Positions 1-7,524 of a stretch of 12,940 bases of DNA are shown in pieces. Each line of letters opens with the position of its first letter. Positions within the stretch are counted from its first letter, which is position 1. Source of the DNA: a bacterium (GTDB lineage: Bacteria > AUK180); NCBI GenBank assembly GCA_021162505.1, contig JAGGYO010000114.1:1-12940 (forward strand). The letters are read 5' to 3'. A model generated the notes under the pieces. That model did no database searches. It was not told the DNA's origin and was given only the letters and a program-made list of their open reading frames with translations. A program made the position numbers and the translations under genes.

Positions 1-174
1 GATGAAAAGTCAGAAATAATAAAAGAAATAGAGTTCAAAATTAGTGAAATTTCAAAGAAAAAAATGAAGAAAAAGGGTATGCACTTTCATTTTGCCAATA
101 ACCAGTATTTAGTTTCTCCACTTAGTACCAATAACCATGACTTAGTACTTAGTACCATTCTTTTGGACTTTTGA
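1..174 (+). CDS. possible C-terminal end of a gene entering from the left edge
   Basis: Frame 1 is open from the window edge to a TGA at 172-174, giving 57 residues; the other two plus frames stop within the first 20 bases. The first 27 residues are rich in Lys, Glu and Ile and look like the end of a charged helix or coiled coil. The remainder is encoded by the repetitive stretch described separately and does not look like natural protein, so repeat DNA may have replaced the original end of the gene. The gene would converge with the minus-strand operon ending at 197. No family can be named from so short a piece, and chance openness in AT-rich DNA is a real alternative. Confidence 0.3.
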   Translation, partial: DEKSEIIKEIEFKISEISKKKMKKKGMHFHFANNQYLVSPLSTNNHDLVLSTILLDF

Positions 175-196
175 CTTTCCGACCTTCGACTTTTGA
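91..196. repeat. low-complexity direct repeats downstream of the operon
   Basis: Short units recur with small changes. CCAATAACCA occurs near 93 and again near 128, CTTAGTAC occurs three times between 121 and 155, and GACTTTTGAC-type units recur between 166 and 196. The repeats abut the TAG stop (197-199) of the SGNH gene. Such arrays are typical of intergenic dispersed repeats. No stable hairpin followed by a T-run was found, so this is not an obvious terminator for either flanking gene. Confidence 0.5.
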
Positions 197-1234
197 CTAA
201 TATATCACACCTTTATCAATTAGTATTTTAAACGCTTCGGGAGTTAGATGATAATTCGTTTTATTGTAAAATTTCCCACTTGATAGTTCATTGATCTTCG
301 CTGTTAGATCAATACATACAATCCCCTGAGAAACGATCGTTGTACTCATATCATTTCTTAGTTTTTGAAAATATTTTCTAATGGATTCCATATTAATATT
401 ATTTTTCTGCCAATTTTCCAAAGTACTTTTTGAATATTCCTTAGGCATTTCTATAATATTAGGAAGAATATAAAATTTAATGTTAATTTTATTTGTTTTT
501 GCGTATTCAATGATCTTTTCCAAAATGAATGCGGTTTTGTTAAACATCTCATGTTCATCTTTCATTTTATAAACATAACCGAACATTTGATCGTTCCAAT
601 AATCAGGATCATTTTGAATTTTATTGCATTTCTTTGCGAAATAAATTGAATACAAAATAGAATGCCATAATATTGTTTGTTTCTTAGTTCTTTTTGGCTT
701 TTCCACAATATAATTACCATTGCTCCCTTTTATAGAAGGTAAACTATTACTCTCGTGAAAATTATCAATGGGATCATTCCCATCATATATAAAAAATACT
801 GCTCTCTTGAAATGATACTTTTCATATACCTTCTTGAATAATAAATATTCCTGTATATTTGAATAGGACATACATGAAGCATTGATAAACCTTTCATTAT
901 ATTTCTTTTCAAGATAATAATTAGGTAATACCCTATTTGCATAAAGAAGATCAAGCATTGAATCTCCAAAAATAAATGTGGCGTTGGCGTACTCATTTCC
1001 TTTTGTAATTGAATTTCTAAAACCCTCTTTATTTATCCTAATATAACCGTCATATTTCTTATCATAAAATTGCATACCACTATTATGAAAAAATCCTGTA
1101 TCACTATTTGGTATGGTTAATTGGTATCCCGCTTTACCAGGTTTTGCCAATTTTATTAAAAACAAATTAAATGACATCAATAGGAACACAATGATCAGCA
1201 ATATAAATGAGATTTTTGCAATTATCTTGAGCAT
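197..1234 (-). CDS. membrane-anchored SGNH/GDSL-fold protein with altered catalytic motif
   Basis: This 345-residue protein has a hydrophobic N-terminal anchor (about residues 5-28) and an extracytoplasmic SGNH-hydrolase-like domain. Block I is FIFGDSM (nucleophile Ser92), a block III-like GND lies at 152-154, and block V is NYHLTPEAF with His329. Related anchored SGNH proteins usually read DxHLTPEG there. Here the Asp position is Asn327 and the Gly is Ala334, so the catalytic triad may be incomplete. Family members remove or add acyl or acetyl groups on surface glycans and lipids; the substrate here is unknown. The ATG directly follows the TAA of the upstream nucleotidase-like gene (TAAATG), so translation is probably coupled. 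It is the last gene of the eight-gene operon. Confidence 0.75.
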   Translation of the reverse strand: MLKIIAKISFILLIIVFLLMSFNLFLIKLAKPGKAGYQLTIPNSDTGFFHNSGMQFYDKKYDGYIRINKEGFRNSITKGNEYANATFIFGDSMLDLLYANRVLPNYYLEKKYNERFINASCMSYSNIQEYLLFKKVYEKYHFKRAVFFIYDGNDPIDNFHESNSLPSIKGSNGNYIVEKPKRTKKQTILWHSILYSIYFAKKCNKIQNDPDYWNDQMFGYVYKMKDEHEMFNKTAFILEKIIEYAKTNKINIKFYILPNIIEMPKEYSKSTLENWQKNNINMESIRKYFQKLRNDMSTTIVSQGIVCIDLTAKINELSSGKFYNKTNYHLTPEAFKILIDKGVIY

Positions 1235-2575
1235 TTACTGTTTTTGGGGTAAACTTTTTTCTAAATATTTAATTTGAGCATTCTGGATCGATATTTTTGT
1301 ATCATTGAACTTCATTTTTAATATCGTCCCTATATAAGAATCCATTGCAATTGATACATCATCTTTTTTAATGTTCTCATTTTCATAAAAATAAATATTT
1401 GGATATTTAGATAGTTTTTCTTTCAACGACTTATAATCTTTCAATTTCATATTGACAGTAACAACGGTATTGTTATAGGGTGATTTCATATAGATCCATT
1501 CTTTTGTAACTTTCCCACAAGGTAAATACTCTCTTTCAGTACCGTCATTCATTATGGCACAATCACAATTTGTTAACGAAAGCAGAGATTTACCGGTGAA
1601 CTCAGCTGATTTTTTAAATGTATTGAGGGATTCATTGAGATAACCGACAATATTATTACCGTCTTTATTATATTTTTTATCGTATTTTCTAATGGTCTTT
1701 GTTAATTTGTTGGGCTTTTGTTTATTTATATTTACTAATCTATAATGATAACCGATCATTTTTTTCTTTGATAGATCAAATACCAGCTCCATTAATCCCG
1801 CATAATGAAGGTAACAGCCGGTTTCTACAAAGAGTTGGTCCATATCATTTTGTTTAGGGAAGGGGGTCTCTTGGTGGTCATGTCCTGATAAAATGACCTT
1901 TACCTCTGGAAAATCCTTCATTAAGGATTCGTCATAATCTATGCCGTTATGAGAAATTACAATTATCAGATCAACATTATCTTTTATTTTATCTATCAAT
2001 TTTCTCAGTCCTTTTTTAACATCGATAAATTCAATACCTTCCCATCCTTGAAATTTTTTTAAGACATATTTGGGCGTTGCGTCAAAGGAAAGACCGACAA
2101 AAGCGATCTTTATCCCATGTACTTCCTTTATTATATAAGGATAATCACAAATTAACTTTTTATTCTTTTCTATATTAAATCCAATCATGGGGGCTTTTAA
2201 AATCCTTTTAAATTTTTTAAAATACTTATAATCCTCTTTTAATTCATTATTTCCAGGGACGAAAATATCGTAATCAATTTTATTGAATATTTTAAATGTC
2301 GCAACACCGTGTGATCGTTTATCGATGAAATTCCCTTTGTGAATAAGGTCGCCACTATCGATCAAGACATCACAATTGCCGTTATTTTTTAGCTCATTAA
2401 CAATTGTAAATAAGTTTGCCATACCACCATCACCATCATTATATGGTTTTATATGCCCATGAATATCATTTGTATGAACAATATAAACTGAAATATCCGT
2501 ATTCGGTTTATATGCGAAAAGAAAAATTGGCAATAGTAGAAAAATAAAAATAATATTTTTTTTAAACTTATTCAT
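1235..2575 (-). CDS. secreted 5'-nucleotidase-like metallophosphoesterase, catalytic His replaced
   Basis: This 446-residue protein has a signal peptide (residues 1-21, likely cut after FLFA). A calcineurin-like metallophosphoesterase domain follows, with DIHGH (37-41), SGD (74-76), SHNG (His209) and GHDH (231-234). A shorter region at about 310-420 resembles the 5'-nucleotidase C-terminal domain, but the usual NGGGIR motif reads NDGTER. The overall plan is that of UshA-type periplasmic nucleotidases. The motif GNHE, whose His assists phosphate cleavage, reads GNNE (108-111), confirmed on the DNA near 2255. Metal ligands are mostly retained, so it may bind metal and ligand with little or altered catalysis. 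It overlaps the patatin gene by 8 bases. Confidence 0.82.
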   Translation of the reverse strand: MNKFKKNIIFIFLLLPIFLFAYKPNTDISVYIVHTNDIHGHIKPYNDGDGGMANLFTIVNELKNNGNCDVLIDSGDLIHKGNFIDKRSHGVATFKIFNKIDYDIFVPGNNELKEDYKYFKKFKRILKAPMIGFNIEKNKKLICDYPYIIKEVHGIKIAFVGLSFDATPKYVLKKFQGWEGIEFIDVKKGLRKLIDKIKDNVDLIIVISHNGIDYDESLMKDFPEVKVILSGHDHQETPFPKQNDMDQLFVETGCYLHYAGLMELVFDLSKKKMIGYHYRLVNINKQKPNKLTKTIRKYDKKYNKDGNNIVGYLNESLNTFKKSAEFTGKSLLSLTNCDCAIMNDGTEREYLPCGKVTKEWIYMKSPYNNTVVTVNMKLKDYKSLKEKLSKYPNIYFYENENIKKDDVSIAMDSYIGTILKMKFNDTKISIQNAQIKYLEKSLPQKQ

Positions 2576-3425
2576 TTATAAATTCCTCAAGCATGTCTCT
2601 ATTTCTAAGTGCATAGTTCTCTCCCAACATAATAATTTCCTTTGCTTTTGCAAAATCGAGCATATTATATTCACTTGTATCAATATCCAACAGATACTTT
2701 GGTTTACTTATTTCAATATCTTTACGAACAACTTCCCATTCAACAATAGAAATATTTCTCATTGCTACTTCAAACAACTTTGGCTTATTATTATCCTTTT
2801 TCTTAAGCTTATAAGCAAGTTTATGTGAAAGTTCGTCATGAACTCTTCTATACTGGGGTTTCTGCACAACATTTATAACAAGGATCTTTGCAGCACCCCT
2901 CTCTTCCGCATACTTCATTGGTAATGGAGCACCCAAACCACCATCTAAAAAAAAATGATCTGCTATATTTGCGGGTTCGAATATTATGGGAATAGAAAAA
3001 CTTGCTCTTAATGCCATAAATAAATTTCCCTGTGTAAAAAACTCTATTTCGCATTTTTCGAAATTGTATGCTGCACAGCCAAAGGGTATTTTTAAATCCT
3101 GAATATTTTTCTTTCGAATAAAATTATGTAAATATCTTAGGGCTTTATCCCCTTTTATAAATCCACCGACGGGAAGATGGGGTTGAAAAAATTTTAACCA
3201 TTCGCTTTTATTGAGTGCAGACACCTTTTTTATGATATCATTTACATCCAAATCCTGAGCGTACATGGCGCCAATAATTGCACCCATGGAAGTACCGGCA
3301 ATGAAATCAATACCCTTTAATCCCATTTCATTTAATATCTTCCAAACGCCTAAGTGAGCAAGTCCCCTCGCACCACCTGAACCGAAAACAATTGATTTTT
3401 TTACTTTTTCTGGTATAGGACACAT
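2568..3425 (-). CDS. patatin-like phospholipase (RssA/NTE type)
   Basis: This 285-residue protein has no signal peptide and is probably cytoplasmic or loosely membrane-associated. The patatin domain occupies about residues 10-200. It contains the oxyanion-hole motif GSGGARG (15-21), the nucleophile elbow GTSMG with Ser46, and the DGG motif with catalytic Asp161, so the Ser-Asp dyad is complete. Family members hydrolyse acyl esters of phospholipids or lysophospholipids; the substrate here is unknown. The ATG lies inside the 3' end of the diguanylate cyclase gene (25-base overlap), preceded by a purine-rich GGGGAAG about seven bases upstream, and the frame then overlaps the next gene by 8 bases. 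It is the only operon member besides the cyclase with a fully intact set of hydrolase or cyclase catalytic residues next to the two degenerate hydrolases. Confidence 0.9.
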   Translation of the reverse strand: MCPIPEKVKKSIVFGSGGARGLAHLGVWKILNEMGLKGIDFIAGTSMGAIIGAMYAQDLDVNDIIKKVSALNKSEWLKFFQPHLPVGGFIKGDKALRYLHNFIRKKNIQDLKIPFGCAAYNFEKCEIEFFTQGNLFMALRASFSIPIIFEPANIADHFFLDGGLGAPLPMKYAEERGAAKILVINVVQKPQYRRVHDELSHKLAYKLKKKDNNKPKLFEVAMRNISIVEWEVVRKDIEISKPKYLLDIDTSEYNMLDFAKAKEIIMLGENYALRNRDMLEEFINE

Positions 3426-4738
3426 ATATTCTTCCCCTTTGCCTTCCCTTCATAAAGAGCTTTGTCCGCAGCATTGATAAGTTTCTTGGGTGTATATAGT
3501 TCATTATCCAATTGAGAAATACCTAAAGTTATCGTAATATGTATCTTTTTTTCTTTCACCATAAATTTTGTTTTTTGGACGGATTTTCTTATACGCTCAC
3601 CGACAACTTTTGCCTCTTCAAGAATGGTATCGGGAAGCAGGATTACAAATTCCTCACCGCCATAGCGAAAAGGAACATCATATAGCCGAATACTTTGCTT
3701 TATTATTTTGGAAAGCTCTTTTAATACAACATCCCCATAAAGATGACCATAGGTATCATTGACGCCCTTAAAATCGTCAATATCAAGCATAATAAGTGAA
3801 AGGTTGAACTGTCGCTGGTTTTTTGTCAGATAATATAGTCTATGTTGCAGCTCTGTCCTATCATACAGTTGTGTTAAGCTATCAATAGTCCCCAAGTATT
3901 TTAATTCGGCCAAGTAATTATCAATATTCAATTTATTGGATACAATGAATATCAAAGTTTGTAATAGCTTGATAAGGTGGTAATCAAAAGCAGCTTCCTC
4001 TGTAAAGTCCCATTTAATAATATAGGCAACTTTATAATTTATCAATAGTGGGAACGCAATAGTAGATTTAACATTTTTTATCCCGGGAAGTATATTATAT
4101 CTATAGTCCTTATCAATATTTTCCACAATGACCATTTTCTTGTATAGTAGCAATTCTCTTATAATACCCGAATCGAAATTAAATTTCTTTATATCCACTT
4201 TGAAATTGCCGAATTTTTGAAACAATTTCCAAGCACCTTTTTCACGAGATAGAACATAGCCGGTGCCCTTTAAAAATTTTGAAAACAGAAAGAGCAATTT
4301 TTTAAAAATATTTTTTTCACCGCTCTCTTTAATAAAATAAAGATAGTTCTTCAGTAAAAAATCATAATTTTCTCGTTTACCGGAATATGTCATGATCAAA
4401 TTTGAGTATTTCTCTTTTTCGGGTAATAGTACATTTTTTACTTCCTGACTCTCTTCCAACTCACGGGAAAACTCTCGATCTACTTTTTTAATCAGTACCC
4501 TGCTTGTGATCACGCCAAAGAATATAATGATCAATGGTAAGTATTCTCGGGTAAAATACATCATTGGGAGTATTAAAATAACCAAAAGTGTGACTGATAT
4601 GTATTTATTTTCCCATATGGCGAAAACTGCCAGGAAAAAAAGCGGGAACCATAAAAAGTAACAGGGCTCAAATAGTAAAGTAAACAAGACAAATATGAGG
4701 GAAATAAAAGATAAGATTATTACCCTTTTATTCTTCAA
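3401..4738 (-). CDS. membrane diguanylate cyclase: TM helices, GAF-like domain, GGDEF
   Basis: This 445-residue protein probably makes c-di-GMP from two GTP. About four hydrophobic segments fill residues 6-83, a short charged helix follows, and a GAF-like sensory region covers about 110-270. The GGDEF domain is at 280-445. Its active site is intact: DID (319-321), NDTYGH and GGEEF (360-364). An allosteric I-site RLYD (351-354) sits exactly five residues before GGEEF, so product inhibition is expected. The start is TTG at 4736-4738, immediately after an in-frame TGA; no earlier start is possible and the next ATG is well inside the membrane region. It overlaps the upstream gene by 11 bases. Its place in the operon suggests envelope functions tied to c-di-GMP, which is an inference. 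Confidence 0.9.
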   Translation of the reverse strand: MKNKRVIILSFISLIFVLFTLLFEPCYFLWFPLFFLAVFAIWENKYISVTLLVILILPMMYFTREYLPLIIIFFGVITSRVLIKKVDREFSRELEESQEVKNVLLPEKEKYSNLIMTYSGKRENYDFLLKNYLYFIKESGEKNIFKKLLFLFSKFLKGTGYVLSREKGAWKLFQKFGNFKVDIKKFNFDSGIIRELLLYKKMVIVENIDKDYRYNILPGIKNVKSTIAFPLLINYKVAYIIKWDFTEEAAFDYHLIKLLQTLIFIVSNKLNIDNYLAELKYLGTIDSLTQLYDRTELQHRLYYLTKNQRQFNLSLIMLDIDDFKGVNDTYGHLYGDVVLKELSKIIKQSIRLYDVPFRYGGEEFVILLPDTILEEAKVVGERIRKSVQKTKFMVKEKKIHITITLGISQLDNELYTPKKLINAADKALYEGKAKGKNICVLYQKK

Positions 4739-6254
4739 TCAAATGGCCTTTAATCCCATTAGTCCATTCAAAACCAATAAGCTTATCATTTCTTTTATAT
4801 GTATTAAGATTAAAAAGAGGAACAAATGTTTTATCAACATTTTCAGAAATATTATTTAATACTATACCAGAATTTCCTTTCATAATTTCCTTTGGGCTCA
4901 TATACATTGCAAATATATTTGTTATATTGGGAAGTATAACTATGGATTTGCCTTTGTGATAATAATTCGGCTTAAATATCTCCTGTATATATTCATATAA
5001 TACTGGAAGAAAGGTTTCTACAAAAGTATATCCACCTTCGCTAGGAATATTTACTGTAACAAAAGGATAAATATTATTAGAACTACGAGGAATTTCGTAT
5101 TGTTTTTCAATTTTATTTTCCCTATATACTGAAAGGATAGGATTCTCTGTATTTATTATAGTGGGAAATTGAGGATTATTTGCTAAATCCACATCTATGC
5201 TGTTAAATATTGTCTTATTATTATTGGAATAACAAAATATCTTCCAACCAACGATCTCTTTCTTTTTATTAAAATATAATTTCGACTCAATCGTTAATAG
5301 GGTTGCTGAAAAATTATCATCCAGTTCAGCTTTGCTGTATATCAAACCAACAATTGAACTTCCCTTATAAAATGTTGATGTTACAAATCCGGAATATGTA
5401 GACATATAATCATGCCTATTCAATATTCCAATTAATCTTCCCTCATAATAAATAGCTCGCTTTTTTTCTGCTGTTCTTACAGTTCTACCTTTGAAATATA
5501 AGGGCTTGTAATTATCAATTGGTAAGTCAAATTTTGGTGAAGCAATGGTAAATTCTCTGGTATTAGCCAATTTTTTCCCTTCTTTTTCTATGTGGAAAAT
5601 GGCTTTATAATTTCCTTTTGCAAATGAAAAAGTATTAAGATAGCCGGAAAATAATTTCACGACGCCCTTTTCAACGGTAGTACTTGATTTAATTTCATAA
5701 ACGGAATCACCCTTTTCATTTTTTACATTAAAACTCCATTTTAAAACATCATTATTGTCTATCTTCGTTAACATGGCAAAATCTTGTCCGTAATATATAT
5801 TTTTACCCGGTTTCAGATTCTTATCACCCTTAGTACCAATAATAACATTATCAAGGAACGGGCTATCTGAAATCGTGAAGTTCTGAGAGATCTTTTTCCT
5901 GCTATGTGTATTCAATTCAACAACTGAGATCTTAATTGTATAATCACCGTTCTTAATATTTGCCCAGGAAGAGGAGGTAAAGTATTTTATATTAGATTTT
6001 TTAATATCGGTTCCCTTGAACTCTTTAAAATCTCTATCTTTTTTAAGAATATTTCCATCTTTGTCAAGTAATGTATATGAAAATCTTAACTTATAATTGG
6101 GAGCTTCTGTAAATTCTGAAAAAGCACCATGTAGATAGAAAGAGGCAAATCTTTGACCCGTCTCATTGGTATCAATATAATAATTCATATCTAATGAATA
6201 TGCAAAGGATAAGGCAAGAATAAATACCATTACAATAAAAATTTTACTTCTCAT
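4728..6254 (-). CDS. secreted beta-rich protein, likely partner of the GWxTD lipoprotein
   Basis: This 508-residue protein has a signal peptide ending near SFAYS. The ATG at 6252-6254 is preferred over an upstream in-frame TTG because a GGAGG (6262-6266) lies seven bases before it. The mature N-terminal half (about 20-240) has alternating hydrophobic strands and reads as two Ig-like or beta-sandwich domains. This resembles the region that precedes the GWxTD domain in longer, single-chain GWxTD proteins. The C-terminal half (about 245-508) is beta-rich, rich in Asn and Tyr, and not recognised. There are no enzyme motifs. The start overlaps the GWxTD gene by 11 bases and the end overlaps the cyclase gene by 11 bases. 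Inference: the two neighbours may be a split form of one longer architecture and act together at the envelope. Confidence 0.65.
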   Translation of the reverse strand: MRSKIFIVMVFILALSFAYSLDMNYYIDTNETGQRFASFYLHGAFSEFTEAPNYKLRFSYTLLDKDGNILKKDRDFKEFKGTDIKKSNIKYFTSSSWANIKNGDYTIKISVVELNTHSRKKISQNFTISDSPFLDNVIIGTKGDKNLKPGKNIYYGQDFAMLTKIDNNDVLKWSFNVKNEKGDSVYEIKSSTTVEKGVVKLFSGYLNTFSFAKGNYKAIFHIEKEGKKLANTREFTIASPKFDLPIDNYKPLYFKGRTVRTAEKKRAIYYEGRLIGILNRHDYMSTYSGFVTSTFYKGSSIVGLIYSKAELDDNFSATLLTIESKLYFNKKKEIVGWKIFCYSNNNKTIFNSIDVDLANNPQFPTIINTENPILSVYRENKIEKQYEIPRSSNNIYPFVTVNIPSEGGYTFVETFLPVLYEYIQEIFKPNYYHKGKSIVILPNITNIFAMYMSPKEIMKGNSGIVLNNISENVDKTFVPLFNLNTYKRNDKLIGFEWTNGIKGHLIEE

Positions 6255-6852
6255 GTGCTGTCCTCCATTCAAAAATTTCTTTCAAGGTTCGATATCTAAA
6301 ATAATCTCCGGTAACGGGGATAATGTCACTTTTATCAGCCAATATTCTGAAATCACCGGTACCATTTTCATCTTTAAAGGTGATCTTAAAAAGTATGGGT
6401 GAATTATATTGCCATTGGACTACCTGTTGATAATCTTCACGCTGTATATCCATGGGATTAATATTTATTTCTGTAGGCCTGCCGTATTTAATATAGGTTC
6501 TTCCCATATCAGTATTTTCACCGGAAGTGATCATATGTTTATATTTTAATTTTGCATAACTATAACGCTTCAATATTTTAACGAAGAAACTGTTTCTTGA
6601 AGATGAAATATCGTTATCATACATCATCCAGAAAGATTTTGAAAAATATTGCCTTTCCTTTAAAGTTTCCTTCAATAGGTATGACTTAACTTCTGAATGT
6701 TTGCCAAATATTGTAAGTAAGTATAAATTTTTTTTTTCATCCTGGGAAATGTTCTTTTTATTTTTATTGGCTTGAATTTCACTTTTTATATAACCGCAGC
6801 CATTAAAAAATACGGTGGCTAACAGTAAAATAATTGCAATAACTTTTCTCAT
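6244..6852 (-). CDS. GWxTD-domain lipoprotein (variant motif)
   Basis: This 202-residue protein starts with a lipoprotein-type signal (hydrophobic 4-16, then FNGC with Cys19). A positively charged linker follows, then the domain known as GWxTD. The recognisable core is SGENTDMGRTYIKYG at about 110-124, followed by RPTEI, where the namesake GWxTD reads GENTD (Trp replaced by Glu). The FW near 74-75 and the WQYN near 147-150 also fit the family. The function of the domain is not established; such proteins are exported or surface-bound in FCB-group bacteria. At about 200 residues it is much shorter than typical members (400 or more), lacking their N-terminal beta-sandwich region, which may be supplied by the neighbouring secreted protein. 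The ATG overlaps the rsmI stop (ATGA, four bases). Confidence 0.75.
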   Translation of the reverse strand: MRKVIAIILLLATVFFNGCGYIKSEIQANKNKKNISQDEKKNLYLLTIFGKHSEVKSYLLKETLKERQYFSKSFWMMYDNDISSSRNSFFVKILKRYSYAKLKYKHMITSGENTDMGRTYIKYGRPTEININPMDIQREDYQQVVQWQYNSPILFKITFKDENGTGDFRILADKSDIIPVTGDYFRYRTLKEIFEWRTAHEK

Positions 6853-7523
6853 TTATGTCTCCTTAATATCACAACAAATTCTCCCTTGTCTATTATATCA
6901 TTTATTTCTAATTTTTCAAGTTCCGTATGTATTATGGTTTCATGTATTTTTGTCAATTCACGACAAACAGCAATATCCATTTTTTTTAATTTTTCCTTTA
7001 AATATTTAAGGATCTTCTTAATCCTGAATGGTGATTCATAGAAGATCAGCGTAATTGGATATTCCGATATAATATCCAATATTTCACTTCTCTTCTTCTT
7101 TTTAGCAGGGAAAAAACCAATGAACCAAAAATTATCCGTTGGTAATCCCGATTTGATCAAAGCGTCCAAAACAGCGGTGGGGCCATGGAACACATCGATC
7201 ATTATTCCTATTCTCTCACATTCTCTTACAATTTTGTATCCTGGATCGGAAATGAGGGGCATACCCGCATCAGAAACAATTCCAATTGTTGACCCACTTT
7301 CCAAAAGTGTTATTACTTTCTTCACCTTTAGATGTTCATTGTCATCTCGTAAGGTTTTCAACTCGATCCCTTTTATATTAAACTTATTGAATAACTTCAT
7401 TGTTTTCCTTGTATCTTCGCAAAATAATATATCACACTCTTTTATGTTCTTTATCATAAGATCAGATACATCATTAAGATTTCCAATTGGCGTGCCAATT
7501 ATCTTTAATTTTCCGTATTCCAT
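6849..7523 (-). CDS. rsmI: 16S rRNA (cytidine1402-2'-O)-methyltransferase RsmI
   Basis: RsmI uses S-adenosylmethionine to methylate the ribose of C1402 in the ribosomal P site. The 224-residue protein shows the tetrapyrrole-methylase-like fold with diagnostic motifs: GTPIGNLND near the N-terminus, CEDTRKT, SDAGMPLISDPG, HGPTAVLDALIKSGLP, FIGFFPAKKK, FYESPFRI and CRELTK. The ATG at 7521-7523 puts the conserved start MEYGKLKIIGTP at the N-terminus; an upstream in-frame GTG would add a tail not seen in the family. It is shorter than many homologues (about 280), ending after FVVILRRHK and lacking the usual C-terminal extension. It begins one base after the permease stop (TAA-G-ATG) and has no strong ribosome binding site, so coupling is likely. 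A housekeeping gene inside an envelope operon is notable. Confidence 0.95.
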   Translation of the reverse strand: MEYGKLKIIGTPIGNLNDVSDLMIKNIKECDILFCEDTRKTMKLFNKFNIKGIELKTLRDDNEHLKVKKVITLLESGSTIGIVSDAGMPLISDPGYKIVRECERIGIMIDVFHGPTAVLDALIKSGLPTDNFWFIGFFPAKKKKRSEILDIISEYPITLIFYESPFRIKKILKYLKEKLKKMDIAVCRELTKIHETIIHTELEKLEINDIIDKGEFVVILRRHK

Positions 7524-7524
7524 C

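Noticed and set aside
2568..4738. CBASS-like anti-phage system suggested by a nucleotide cyclase next to a patatin
   Set aside because: The cyclase is a classical GGDEF enzyme, no CD-NTase or Cap accessory genes are present, and the surrounding operon is envelope-related.
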